Shown: positions 17,485 to 25,781 of the stretch, piece after piece | Layout of the letters: each line of letters opens with the position of its first letter | How positions within the stretch are numbered: position 1 is the stretch's first letter | Source: Paenarthrobacter nicotinovorans | GTDB taxonomy: Bacteria; Actinomycetota; Actinomycetes; Actinomycetales; Micrococcaceae | Length of the DNA: 64,000 nucleotides | Direction: 5' to 3' | Assembly: GCF_021919345.1 (NCBI RefSeq) | Contig: NZ_CP089293.1 | Location: 2,790,001-2,854,000 of the forward strand | Notes under the pieces: generated by a model | Seen by the model: only the letters and a program-made list of their open reading frames with translations | Database searches by the model: none | Told to the model about the DNA's origin: nothing | Position numbers and translations under genes: made by a program

Positions 17485-18708
17485 TTAGGCCACACCCCGC
17501 CGGGCGACAGTCGCCGCTGTCTGGATGGAGGACTCATGACCTGCCATCCCTGCTTGCCGCGCCCTGGAGCAAGCTTCCGGAAGTGCTTTCAGAAGGGCTT
17601 CAACATCAGCTTCAGTGGACGTGTGTCCAAGCGTGAAGCGCTGGGCACCACGGGCGGTGTCCTCGTCCAGTCCCATCGCGAGCAGGACGTGCGAGGGCCG
17701 CGGCACTCCGGCCGTGCACGCCGAACCCGTTGAGGACTCAACGCCTGCCAGGTCAAGCAGGAACAGCAGTGAATCGCCTTCGCAGCCAGGGAAGGTGAAG
17801 TGGGCGTTGCCGGGAAGCCGGCGCTCACCCGTGGCGCCACGGAGCACGGCGTCTGGAACAGCTTCAAGGACTCCCCGGATGAGATGGTCACGCAACGCCG
17901 CCAGTCGTTCCCGCTCCTCCGGCAGCTTTGCGGTGACGGCTTCTGCTGCAGCGGCGAAAGCGGCGACCGCGGGTGTGTCCAAAGTACCCGAGCGTACGTC
18001 CCGCTCCTGCCCTCCCCCGTGCTGGACAGGAGTCAGCTTCACCGCCCTGCCAAGGAACAGTGCACCAACACCGACGGGACCGCCCAGCTTGTGTCCCGAG
18101 ACGGACATGGCAGACAGTCCCGAGGCCCGGAAATCGACGGGAACCGATCCGAAAGCCTGCACCGCATCCGAGTGGACCGGAATGCCGTGCGGCCTGGCAA
18201 GCTCCACGATGTCGGCGACCGGCTGGATGGTGCCAACCTCATTGTTGGCCCACATGACCGTTACCAGGGCAACCGATTCGGGATCCCGGCTGATCTCCTT
18301 TTGGACGACGTCAAGCCGGACCGCGCCTTCGCTGTCCACAGGAAGCCACGTAACGTCCGCCCCTTCGTGGCGCTCAAGCCATTCGACGGTGTCCATGACC
18401 GCATGATGCTCGACGGCGGAACAGAGTATCCGGGTCCGGCGGCGGTTTTCGTCGCGGCGGGCCCAGTAAAGTCCCTTGACGGCCAGGTTGTCGGCTTCTG
18501 TCCCACCCGAAGTGAAGATGACTTCCGAAGGATGGGCCCCCGCCGCGGCGGCGAGCGTTTCGCGGGCGTCCTCGACGGCGCGCCGCGCCCTACGGCCGGC
18601 ACCGTGGAGGGAGGACGGGTTTCCCGTCTTCGCCAACTCGCGTGTCATGACGGCGAGCGCTTCCGCCGAAAGCGGCGTGGTGGCGGCATGGTCAAGGTAT
18701 ACAGGCAC
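17485..18708 (-). CDS. Cysteine desulfurase (NifS/IscS-like)
   Basis: PLP enzyme that takes sulfur from cysteine, forming alanine and an enzyme persulfide for tRNA thiolation and Fe-S work. 407 aa. The N-terminus is VYLDHAATTPLS. PLP contacts are in VEHHAVMDTVEW and HSDAVQAFG; the PLP Lys207 is in SVSGHKLGGPVG. The persulfide Cys331 is in STGSACTAGVPRPSHVL. The C-terminus matches bacterial IscS/NifS types. In mycobacteria (Rv3025c-Rv3024c) and many actinobacteria this gene directly precedes mnmA; here mnmA is 11 kb downstream on the same strand, with the carbocycle cluster between. The start ATG lies right before the conserved strand. Confidence 0.95.
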   Translation of the reverse strand: MPVYLDHAATTPLSAEALAVMTRELAKTGNPSSLHGAGRRARRAVEDARETLAAAAGAHPSEVIFTSGGTEADNLAVKGLYWARRDENRRRTRILCSAVEHHAVMDTVEWLERHEGADVTWLPVDSEGAVRLDVVQKEISRDPESVALVTVMWANNEVGTIQPVADIVELARPHGIPVHSDAVQAFGSVPVDFRASGLSAMSVSGHKLGGPVGVGALFLGRAVKLTPVQHGGGQERDVRSGTLDTPAVAAFAAAAEAVTAKLPEERERLAALRDHLIRGVLEAVPDAVLRGATGERRLPGNAHFTFPGCEGDSLLFLLDLAGVESSTGSACTAGVPRPSHVLLAMGLDEDTARGAQRFTLGHTSTEADVEALLKALPEACSRARQAGMAGHESSIQTAATVARRGVA

Positions 18709-18754
18709 CTTGCCATTCTACCGATGCCGCGCCCCGGCGCTCAGTGTCGTCCCA

Positions 18755-19429
18755 CTACGACGGCGGAACCACCGCCAGCTTCGTCTCGACCTCGGCCCGG
18801 GCCTTGGCCAGGGAAGCGTCATCCGGACAGGCCAGCGAAATATACACCGAAGATGCGGGAGCGCTGAAAAGCCTGGCCAGCACCACCACTGGACTGCCGC
18901 CTGAGGCTGCGGAGGACTCCAACGCCAGGAACTCCACGCTGCGAACCGGTTTATCGGAGTCCTGACCCCACCGCAAGGTGGCAGGCTTCAGTTTCTCCAC
19001 GTCAATTCCCGCATCAAGGTAATGAAAGAGTCCCTTGGTGGAGGCAACATCGTCACCTGCCACAACCAAGGGGCCCTGGTTGACGCTGACACGTGCTGCG
19101 AGCGTGCACCCGTCTGCTTTCTTGAACCGGGCCTCGCCCTGGAGGCCTGAGTGCACCACGGACCAGCCCGGCACCTCCTCCAGCTTGCTCGACACCGTCA
19201 CAGGATCACCGGGAGCCAAAGTGCCCCCCGCCGCCAACGGCAAGTCCTTCGCGGCCACGGCCTCAGCATCATGCCCTGGCGTGATGGTTGGAGTGGCGAG
19301 AGTGGATTGCGACGGCGCCGGTTTCGGCGCTGAAGGGTCGGGTACGTTCACGCTGCAGGAAGCGAGCAAGACGCCCACGGTTCCCAGGGCAACTGACCCC
19401 GCCAGCCGCCGTCGAACGCTAAACGCCAC
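18755..19429 (-). CDS. Putative lipoprotein of unknown function
   Basis: A 224-aa secreted lipoprotein. It has a basic N-terminus (SVRRRLAG), a hydrophobic stretch and the lipobox LLASC, with Cys about residue 25, followed by a Pro/Ser/Thr-rich linker. The mature part has two cysteines that could form a disulfide (ADGCTLAAR and SLACPDD) and a repeated mixed alpha/beta look. I recognise no family. It stands 46 bp upstream of the cysteine desulfurase on the same strand and may be co-transcribed, but no functional link to sulfur transfer is visible. Existence of the gene is fairly sure from the signal sequence and frame. Confidence 0.8.
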   Translation of the reverse strand: MAFSVRRRLAGSVALGTVGVLLASCSVNVPDPSAPKPAPSQSTLATPTITPGHDAEAVAAKDLPLAAGGTLAPGDPVTVSSKLEEVPGWSVVHSGLQGEARFKKADGCTLAARVSVNQGPLVVAGDDVASTKGLFHYLDAGIDVEKLKPATLRWGQDSDKPVRSVEFLALESSAASGGSPVVVLARLFSAPASSVYISLACPDDASLAKARAEVETKLAVVPPS

Positions 19430-19524
19430 CTGATGCTCCCGCCTCTATGCCCTGCCGCCTGACTGCGCCCTGCCGCGTCCGAGTCTAGCCGCCCGCATGG
19501 AATCCTCCGCTTGGGCAAGGCAAT

Positions 19525-20457
19525 CTAGGCAAGGACGTGCAGCGCAAGCGGAAGGACATCGATGTCCACCGGCAACGCCGCGAGCCGTTCACCGTCCGCG
19601 TAGGCCACCACTCCCTCTGCCTCCAACCGGACCTCACGGACGCGGCGGATCATCACCTCGCGCCTGCCCGTGTGCTTGCCCGCAAAGACCTTCGGAAAAA
19701 TGGAAAGGAATTTCAGCCGCGACAACGGCTCCACCACGAATAGATCAAGCCAGCCATCATCCGGCAAGGCATCCGGGGTGATGCGCATGCCACCGCCGAT
19801 GGATTGCCCGTTTGCCACGGAAATAAGCAACGCCCGCTGGTTCCAACTCACACCGTCAGCACAGACCCTGTATTCAATCCGGCGAAAAGACCCAAGCTCC
19901 CTCAGCATGGCCAGGTTGTAACGGCTTTTCCCCCGCGGCCAGCGCCAGGAGTTGGCGCGCTCGTTCACTGCGGCATCGAACCCGGCCGACAGCACCCCCG
20001 CGAAATAGGTGGTCTTCCCTCCTGCCCTGACCCTGCCGACGTCCATCCTCCGTCCGCCCTCCGCCATGGCGTCCAGGACCCGCCGGCATGCACCAGCGGG
20101 ACTGTTCAACGGCAAAGCCAAAAGCCTGGCCACGTCATTGCCCGTTCCACTGGGAATGATCCCGAGCGGCACCTCCAGGCCTGCGAGCGCGTTGACGCCC
20201 AAGTGGGTCATTCCGTCACCACCTACCACTACCAGCGCCGCCACCTCCTCATCCGAGGACAGCGCCTGTCGCACCAGCGCGCCCAAGGGCTCATAGCCGT
20301 CGGCCTGAAGAACGACGACGGCCCAACCGGCGGCGCGAAAGTACTCTGCGGCCTCGTCCCCCGCCCCGCGGGACCTGCCAAAAGAAGCCGTCGGGTTTAC
20401 GGCCAGCACAATCTTTCCCTGCGCCACGGAGGGCCGGGAACGTTCCGGAGGAGTCAC
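19525..20457 (-). CDS. Diacylglycerol kinase-family lipid kinase
   Basis: Soluble or membrane-associated lipid kinase of the DAGK/YegS family (about 310 aa). Catalytic-domain motifs are VLAVNPTASFGR (start of the domain), VVGGDGMTHLGVNAL with the GGDG nucleotide loop, LGIIPSGTGNDVARLL, and the C-terminal DGWLDLFVVEPL and YADGERLAALPVDIDVLPLAL. It may phosphorylate diacylglycerol or another membrane lipid. The start is uncertain: I prefer the GTG at 20455-20457, which sits 7 nt behind a CATAAT -10 box as in leaderless actinobacterial genes. A longer frame reaches a TTG at 20532, overlapping the space shared with the divergent J-domain gene. Confidence 0.88.
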   Translation of the reverse strand: MTPPERSRPSVAQGKIVLAVNPTASFGRSRGAGDEAAEYFRAAGWAVVVLQADGYEPLGALVRQALSSDEEVAALVVVGGDGMTHLGVNALAGLEVPLGIIPSGTGNDVARLLALPLNSPAGACRRVLDAMAEGGRRMDVGRVRAGGKTTYFAGVLSAGFDAAVNERANSWRWPRGKSRYNLAMLRELGSFRRIEYRVCADGVSWNQRALLISVANGQSIGGGMRITPDALPDDGWLDLFVVEPLSRLKFLSIFPKVFAGKHTGRREVMIRRVREVRLEAEGVVAYADGERLAALPVDIDVLPLALHVLA

Positions 20458-20578
20458 AGCCCGAATTATGCCAGCCGGGGAACCACGCGCCCCCGTGCCG
20501 ACGTTCACATAGTGGCTGGATAAACTTGCCAATACCGCCCCGATGGAGCGGCCGTCATCACTAGAGAAGGGCCCGTGC

Positions 20579-21517
20579 TTGGCCGAGGGCAGCAGTTCGC
20601 ACTATCAGGTTCTCCGAGTAGCCGTCACCGCGACGGACAAAGAGATCAAAGTGGCCTACCGCAAGGCTGCCCGGAAAGCCCACCCCGATCACGGTGGAGA
20701 GGCAGAGATGTTCCGGCGCGTAACACTCGCGTACGAGACACTCATCGACCCCCGGCGCAGGGCCGAGTACGATCGCCGTTATGCCAGCGGTACCACCGAA
20801 CGCGCCCAGGCCCGGCCCGGAGACTATTCGGGCACAGCGGCGCCAGGACCTTCGGCAAGCACCAACGTCAAGCGGCCTCCAACGCAGCGCAACACTGCCG
20901 GCGATCCACCGGTCTACGTTCCCACCTTCGACGACCCCAACGAAGTCCCCCTTGTTTCGGCAGCCGAAGCGGCCCAACAAGTCCACGGCCTCCCCCGCAA
21001 ACGCGGAATCTTCGGCGCCGAGGCCCGCATCCAACGGGAAATGCGCACCGTGCAGCTCATCAGCCGCCAGGTCCTCCCGGCCATCCCGGCCGCCCGGCTG
21101 ATTAACGGCCTGCGCTCGCCGTCGGACAACAACCACATCGACCACGCTGTCCTGTCCGGCTACAGGCTGGCATTGGTTGGTTCCATGCTGCTGCCCAAGG
21201 GCGCATACGCCTGGGACGGACAGTCATTGCGCCATGGCGGCCGCTCGGTCGCTCCCCCGCAACTGGCCCACATTGTCCGCCACATGCAGGACATCTTCCC
21301 GGAGTTGAACGTCACCGGCTGGGTAGTCCTGCACAGCCCCGACGGCAACCTGCATGAGCCCGTCATTGATCATTACGGCAAGGGCCAGGGCAGCGCCGTC
21401 GAGATTGTCAACGGCGCAGGTCTTGTCCGTGGCCTGAAGCAATTCCTGGGTTCGGGACCCGCGCCCAACACGGTTGTGGTTCCCGTGTTGGCCAGGCTGC
21501 TTCGGGGTATGCACTAG
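20579..21517 (+). CDS. J-domain protein with unassigned C-terminal region
   Basis: About 312 aa. The N-terminal J domain (SHYQVLRVAVTATDKEIKVAYRKAARKAHPDHGG, with the HPD that stimulates DnaK) is followed by a Pro/Thr-rich linker. A C-terminal region from about residue 130 begins EARIQREMRTVQLISRQVLPA and contains DHAVLSGYRLALVGSMLLPKGAYAWDG. The latter resembles NERD-type nuclease-related domains in outline, but I see no certain nuclease residues. It lacks the G/F and zinc-finger regions of true DnaJ, so it likely recruits DnaK to a special client. The start is uncertain: TTG at 20579 has a GAGAAGG site, and an ATG at 20543 without one is the alternative. Confidence 0.82.
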   Translation: MAEGSSSHYQVLRVAVTATDKEIKVAYRKAARKAHPDHGGEAEMFRRVTLAYETLIDPRRRAEYDRRYASGTTERAQARPGDYSGTAAPGPSASTNVKRPPTQRNTAGDPPVYVPTFDDPNEVPLVSAAEAAQQVHGLPRKRGIFGAEARIQREMRTVQLISRQVLPAIPAARLINGLRSPSDNNHIDHAVLSGYRLALVGSMLLPKGAYAWDGQSLRHGGRSVAPPQLAHIVRHMQDIFPELNVTGWVVLHSPDGNLHEPVIDHYGKGQGSAVEIVNGAGLVRGLKQFLGSGPAPNTVVVPVLARLLRGMH

Positions 21518-21571
21518 CTCCTGGCATGCCCTGGCTCCCGGCCTGTGTCAGGTGTCCAACACACGCCTGAC

Positions 21572-21577
21572 TAAGAT
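21572..21577 (+). promoter_or_regulatory. -10 box of a leaderless promoter for trmL
   Basis: TAAGAT lies 6 nt before the GTG start of trmL, the geometry of leaderless transcripts in actinobacteria, and there is no ribosome site. No clear -35 box is seen. Confidence 0.5.
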
Positions 21578-21583
21578 GGGACG

Positions 21584-22051
21584 GTGTTCCGCATCCTCTT
21601 CCACACTCCAGAAATCCCGGGCAATACCGGCAACGCCATTCGGCTCGCCGCCATTACGGGCGCCGAGCTTCACTTGGTGGAGCCCCTCGGTTTCGATTTT
21701 TCCGATGCCAAGCTTCGGCGGGCCGGCCTGGACTACCACGACCTCGCTGTCGTCACAGTCCACAAAGACATCGAGGCCGCCTGGGAAGCCCTGCAGCCCG
21801 AGAGGGTCTTCGCCTATACCTCCGACGGCGAGACGTCCTATACAGACATCGACTACCGCCCTGGTGATGTGCTGATGTTCGGACCCGAATCCGTGGGCCT
21901 GCCGGAATGGCTCAAACGGGACCCGCATGTCACTGCGCGGGTACGGCTCCCCATGAGGCCGTCGTTGCGCTCGCTCAACCTTGCCAATGCCGCCTCCATC
22001 GCCGTTTTCGAGGCATGGCGGCAGAACGGTTTTGCCGGCGCCAAGGTGTAG
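21584..22051 (+). CDS. trmL: tRNA (cytidine/uridine-34 2'-O)-methyltransferase TrmL (SPOUT family)
   Basis: SPOUT-fold methyltransferase, 155 aa, that 2'-O-methylates the wobble nucleotide of leucine tRNAs using S-adenosylmethionine. Motifs: FHTPEIPGNTGNAIRLAAITGAELHLVEPLGF at the N-terminus, then LMFGPESVGLPEWL and VRLPMRPSLRSLNLANAASIAVFEAWRQ, which build the trefoil-knot cofactor site. Length is normal for TrmL. It starts with GTG, apparently leaderless. It is a stand-alone gene between the J-domain gene and sigK, on the plus strand. Confidence 0.95.
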   Translation: MFRILFHTPEIPGNTGNAIRLAAITGAELHLVEPLGFDFSDAKLRRAGLDYHDLAVVTVHKDIEAAWEALQPERVFAYTSDGETSYTDIDYRPGDVLMFGPESVGLPEWLKRDPHVTARVRLPMRPSLRSLNLANAASIAVFEAWRQNGFAGAKV

Positions 22052-22225
22052 CCCATCCACGGCGGCCACAGCACCGAATACCTTACGCAGGGACAATCCT
22101 GTCAGGGACATTCATTGAGGGAGCCTCCGTGAGCGCGTTGCAGACCAGGGCCTTAACACAACACGGCCATATCGCCGCACCCGCAACGCGACCCCGCAGT
22201 GCTGCCGGATTCAGACGCGACAACA

Positions 22226-22231
22226 TATGCT
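22226..22231 (+). promoter_or_regulatory. -10 box of a leaderless sigK promoter
   Basis: TATGCT ends 8 nt before the sigK ATG, and no ribosome site is present. This may be a housekeeping or autoregulated start; a -35 element was not identified. Confidence 0.4.
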
Positions 22232-22239
22232 GGACTGTA

Positions 22240-22845
22240 ATGGACACCCCCAACAACCCCGGCCCACCGGTCTTCGAAGCTACCAGCACTGCCACTGACC
22301 TCAACACGCAGTTGACCGGCCTGCTTGAGCTGGTGGCAGCAAGAGACCAGCAGGCATTCGCCGAGTTCTATGCACTGACCTCGCGGCGTGTTTTCGGCAT
22401 GGCCAGGCGCGTGCTCATAGACCCGGACCTCAGTGAGGACGCCACCCAGGAGGTTTACATCCAGGTGTGGCAGGGTGCGGCCAATTTCGACCGCAGCGCG
22501 GGAACGCCACTTGCGTGGCTCATGACCATCGCCCATCGCCGGGCCATCGACCGTGTGCGGGCTGTCCAGGCAGCCACAGACCGCGAGGCCCGCTACGGCG
22601 CCGCGAGCCAGGACCTGGACCGGGACCTGGTGGCCGAGGAAGCAGACAGCAACCTCGAGGCCGAAGCCGTCAGCCGCTGCCTCGGCACCTTGACGGACAC
22701 CCAGCGTGAATCCGTCCGTCTGGCCTACTATGGCGGGCTGACCTACCGGGAAGTGGCTGAACATCTCGGCGCGGCCGTGCCGACCATCAAATCGCGCATC
22801 CGCGACGGATTGCTGCGCCTGAAGACCTGCCTGGGGGTGGGCTGA
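22240..22845 (+). CDS. sigK: ECF RNA polymerase sigma factor, SigK-like
   Basis: Extracytoplasmic-function sigma factor of 201 aa. Region 2 spans LLELVAARDQQAFAEFYALTSRRVFG through DATQEVYIQVWQGAANFD and TPLAWLMTIAHRRAIDRVRA. Region 4 is GTLTDTQRESVRLAYYGGLTYREVAEHLGAAVPTIKSRIRDGLLRL, with the helix-turn-helix for -35 recognition. The next gene, 1 bp downstream, encodes an RskA-type anti-sigma factor, giving the SigK/RskA pair. In mycobacteria that pair controls redox-responsive secreted antigens; targets here are unknown. The start is the ATG at 22240, giving normal family length; a longer open frame upstream overlaps trmL and lacks similarity. Confidence 0.93.
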   Translation: MDTPNNPGPPVFEATSTATDLNTQLTGLLELVAARDQQAFAEFYALTSRRVFGMARRVLIDPDLSEDATQEVYIQVWQGAANFDRSAGTPLAWLMTIAHRRAIDRVRAVQAATDREARYGAASQDLDRDLVAEEADSNLEAEAVSRCLGTLTDTQRESVRLAYYGGLTYREVAEHLGAAVPTIKSRIRDGLLRLKTCLGVG

Positions 22846-22846
22846 T

Positions 22847-23680
22847 ATGACTGAGAACTCCGGTGGAGGCTTTATCCGCAGAATGTTTGCCAACGACATC
22901 GCTACAGATCTCGCTGAGGGCCGAGTGCTTGAACTCGCTGAGATCTACGCCCTGGACGCCGTCAGTGACGACGAACGGGCCATGATTGACGACTACGTCA
23001 AGGACGCTCCCGAGGGAGCCGAGTTCTTCCAGCGGGTCCGCGAGGCACGCGAAACCCTGGCGGTGAGCTTCACCGCCCAGGACGAGCCTCCCGCAGGCCT
23101 CTTCGGGAACATCATGGAACGGATAACCCAGGAGGCAACGGCCCCGGCAGCTGCGGAACCGGCGGCACCGGCCGCGGTGAGTCCCGCCGTCGACGACCTC
23201 GCAGCGGCGAGGGCCAAACGCGAAGAGCGGCAGCGGGCCGGCGGTGCACGCCGCTGGATCGTGGGAGTGGCGGCAGCCGCAGTGATCGGCCTCGGCGGAA
23301 TCGGCGTGGGCGCTTATGTCTCGGCGCAGAACGATCCCGTCAACCAGGTCCTGCAGGCGCAGGATGTGCAGAAGCAGTCCGCCCCTGTTCCCGGCGGCGG
23401 TACTGCCACGATTTCCGCGTCATCGGCCAAGGATTCGTTCGTGGTCCTGATGGACGGGGTGGCCCCCGCTCCTGAAGGCAAGGTCTACCAGCTGTGGACG
23501 CTGCCCAAGGACGGCTCCGCGCCGGTTCCGCAGGGCACCATGGACGCCCAGACGCTCTCGAAGCCGGCGGTGGTGAAGGGCTTGTCTTCGGCGTCGTCCG
23601 TTGCCATCACCGTTGAACCGGCCGGCGGGTCGCAGGCTCCCACGAGCGCTCCGGTCCTGGTGGTCGCCCTCAGCGCCTGA
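22847..23680 (+). CDS. rskA: Anti-sigma-K factor, RskA family
   Basis: Membrane anti-sigma factor of 277 aa. The N-terminal cytoplasmic sigma-binding domain (LAEGRVLELAEIYALDAVSDDERAMIDDYVK) is followed by an Ala/Pro-rich linker. One transmembrane helix (RWIVGVAAAAVIGLGGIGVGAYVS, about residues 136-159) leads to an extracytoplasmic RskA domain with FVVLMDGVAPAPEGKVYQLWTLPKDGSAPVPQGTM. It is translationally linked to sigK (stop at 22843-22845, start at 22847). Regulated proteolysis of such proteins frees the sigma factor. No extra cysteines for redox sensing are visible in the outer domain. Confidence 0.93.
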   Translation: MTENSGGGFIRRMFANDIATDLAEGRVLELAEIYALDAVSDDERAMIDDYVKDAPEGAEFFQRVREARETLAVSFTAQDEPPAGLFGNIMERITQEATAPAAAEPAAPAAVSPAVDDLAAARAKREERQRAGGARRWIVGVAAAAVIGLGGIGVGAYVSAQNDPVNQVLQAQDVQKQSAPVPGGGTATISASSAKDSFVVLMDGVAPAPEGKVYQLWTLPKDGSAPVPQGTMDAQTLSKPAVVKGLSSASSVAITVEPAGGSQAPTSAPVLVVALSA

Positions 23681-23700
23681 GGCGCAAGGAGTTAATGCAC

Positions 23701-23736
23701 GACGGCGGCCGTCCCACCTTGGGGACGGCCGCCGTC
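23701..23736. terminator. Bidirectional terminator between rskA and gntP
   Basis: Perfect 15-bp stem (23701-23715 with 23722-23736), 6-nt loop, between two convergent genes. T-rich sequence on the plus side is weak (CATTGTTTG). Confidence 0.8.
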
Positions 23737-23761
23737 ATTGTTTGCCGGCTGGTTCCTGGAG

Positions 23762-25165
23762 CTACAACACCAGCGACAGGAGCATCACGAAGCCGAACCC
23801 GACTACGGAAATGAGCGTCTCCATCACGGACCACGTTTTGAAGGTCTGGCCTACGGTGAGCCCGAAGAGCTCCTTGACCAGCCAGAACCCCGCATCATTG
23901 ACGTGGGACAGGAACAGCGAACCCGCACCGATTGCCAACGCGAGCAACGCCGCATGGGTCGGACTCAGGCTGCTGGCCAGCGGCGCCACAATGCCCGCAG
24001 CTGTCACGGTTGCCACCGTGGCGGAGCCGGTTGCGAGGCGAAGCGCTACGGCAACGATGAAGCCCAGCACCAGGACGGACATGTTGGCGCCCTCGGCCCA
24101 TTTCTTCACCGCGTCACCCACACCGGCGCCGATCAGCGTTTGCTTGAAACCGCCGCCTGCGCCAACGATCAAGAGGATCGCAGCAATCGGACCAAGGCTC
24201 TCACCCAGCTTGGCCGTGATCCTGCTGCCCGTGAATCCCACGGCATAGCCGAAGGTCACGATGGCCACCAGGACCGCGAGGGTCATGGCCACCAGCGGCT
24301 GGCCGACGAAGTCGAAGAAGATCCGGATGGCCGGTGCGGTGTCAGGATTTGGCCAGATGATGCCGCCCAGGGCCTTCAGCAGCATCAGGACGACCGGGAA
24401 GATGATGGTCAGCAGGGTGACCACGAACGAAGGCTGGCGCTTGACCTCGCTGAGGTCCGTCGTGTGCTGGGTATCAATACCGCCAGCCACAGCCGGCGCA
24501 TCGACAGGAACCCAGCGTGCAGCCAGACGCGAAAACAGCGGGCCACAGATGATGACTGTGGGGATTGCCACCAGGATGCCCAGGCCGAGGGTAGTTCCGA
24601 GTTCAGCCTTCACAGCACTGATGGCGATCAACGGTCCCGGGTGCGGAGGCACAAGCCCATGCAGTACGGACAGGCCGGCCAGCGCCGGGATCGCGATCCT
24701 CATGAGTTTCATCTTGGATCGCTGCGTCACCAGCACAATCACGGGCAGCAGCAGGACGAGCCCGATCTCGAAGAACATCGGCAAGCCGATGATGACGGCC
24801 ACCAGCGTGATCATCCAGACCAGCTTGTTGCCGCTTGCCTTGGCAAGCAGGGTGTCCACCACCCGGTTTGCCCCGCCGGAATCCGCGAGCAGCTTCCCCA
24901 GCATGGCACCGAGGGCGATCAGCAGCCCGACCTCCTTGAGGACACCTCCCACACCGTCCTCGAAGTTGGTGATGACCTTGCCCAGTTCAACACCGGACGC
25001 CAGGCCAACGAAGGCGGAACCCAGGACGAGGGCCAGGAACGGATGAAGCTTGAGCTTGGCGATCAACACCACGATCAGGGCAATGCCCAGCGCTGCCACC
25101 ACAAGCAGTTGGGTGTCGTGCCCGGTCCATTCCTGCACCTGCGACGCCGTCTGGAGGGCAATCAC
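23762..25165 (-). CDS. gntP: Gluconate:H+ symporter, GntP family
   Basis: Integral membrane gluconate importer, 467 aa, about 12-14 hydrophobic segments. Family motifs include LHPFLALVLGSAFVGLASG, LGAMLGKLLADSGGANRVVDTLL, GLPMFFEIGLVLLLPVIVLV and VPPHPGPLIAISAVKA. It ends without a tail (MLLSLVL). The ATG at 25165 overlaps the stop of the upstream gluconokinase by four bases, so kinase and permease are translated together. The pair feeds gluconate into the pentose phosphate or Entner-Doudoroff route as 6-phosphogluconate. Confidence 0.95.
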   Translation of the reverse strand: MIALQTASQVQEWTGHDTQLLVVAALGIALIVVLIAKLKLHPFLALVLGSAFVGLASGVELGKVITNFEDGVGGVLKEVGLLIALGAMLGKLLADSGGANRVVDTLLAKASGNKLVWMITLVAVIIGLPMFFEIGLVLLLPVIVLVTQRSKMKLMRIAIPALAGLSVLHGLVPPHPGPLIAISAVKAELGTTLGLGILVAIPTVIICGPLFSRLAARWVPVDAPAVAGGIDTQHTTDLSEVKRQPSFVVTLLTIIFPVVLMLLKALGGIIWPNPDTAPAIRIFFDFVGQPLVAMTLAVLVAIVTFGYAVGFTGSRITAKLGESLGPIAAILLIVGAGGGFKQTLIGAGVGDAVKKWAEGANMSVLVLGFIVAVALRLATGSATVATVTAAGIVAPLASSLSPTHAALLALAIGAGSLFLSHVNDAGFWLVKELFGLTVGQTFKTWSVMETLISVVGFGFVMLLSLVL

Positions 25166-25707
25166 TTAACGCCCGCTTCGGAGTCCCCGGTCAAAGGGTG
25201 CAGCCCCAGGCGTTCAATGACCTCGTCAGCTTCTTCGGCAGGAGAGGCCGAAACGCACAGCGAGATGTAGTTCTCGTCTTCCGTGGGTTCCTCCAGCGCG
25301 TCGAACTGCGATTCCAGGAGCGACGGCGGCATGAAGTGTCCATGCCGGGAGGCGAGACGGTCGGAAATCTTGTCCTTGCTTCCCTGCAGGAACACGAACA
25401 CCACACCTTCGCCCCGGAGCACGTCACGGTACTTCTTTTTCAGGGCTGAGCACGTAATGATGGCCGGCACTCCGGCATCAGCACGCTCTCGGATCCACTC
25501 CGAGATGATGCCGAGCCAGGGCCAGCGGTCCTCGTCAGTGAGCGCCTGTCCCGAGTGCATCTTTGCTACATTCGCTTCAGGGTGCAGATCGTCGCCTTCG
25601 GCCAGATCCCATCCCAGTTTGCCGGCCAGTACGCCGGCCACGGTGGACTTCCCTGAGCCGGAGACTCCCATAATCACCAGCACGGGTTGTTGCGCAGTCT
25701 TCGCCAT
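25162..25707 (-). CDS. gntK: Gluconokinase
   Basis: Small P-loop carbohydrate kinase (181 aa) converting gluconate and ATP to 6-phosphogluconate. The P-loop is MGVSGSGKST; other family motifs are LAEGDDLHPEANVAKMHSGQALTDEDRWPWL, CSALKKKYRDVLRG, FVFLQGSKDKISDRLASRHGHFMPPSLLESQF and EEP. The ATG at 25705-25707 was chosen; a TTG one codon earlier is also possible. It is the first gene of a two-gene operon with gntP. The 74-bp gap upstream is AT-rich and must hold the promoter. Confidence 0.95.
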   Translation of the reverse strand: MAKTAQQPVLVIMGVSGSGKSTVAGVLAGKLGWDLAEGDDLHPEANVAKMHSGQALTDEDRWPWLGIISEWIRERADAGVPAIITCSALKKKYRDVLRGEGVVFVFLQGSKDKISDRLASRHGHFMPPSLLESQFDALEEPTEDENYISLCVSASPAEEADEVIERLGLHPLTGDSEAGVK

Positions 25708-25781
25708 CAAAGTCTGCCTTCCTCGAATAAATATGATTTAACCGAGATCAAGCATATGACACGGGTTACACCACGGCAACG

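Noticed and set aside
25708..25781. Possible operator in the gntK upstream region (GTAACC...GGTTAA, CATATG)
   Set aside because: Arms are short and imperfect; I could not separate them from the AT-rich background.
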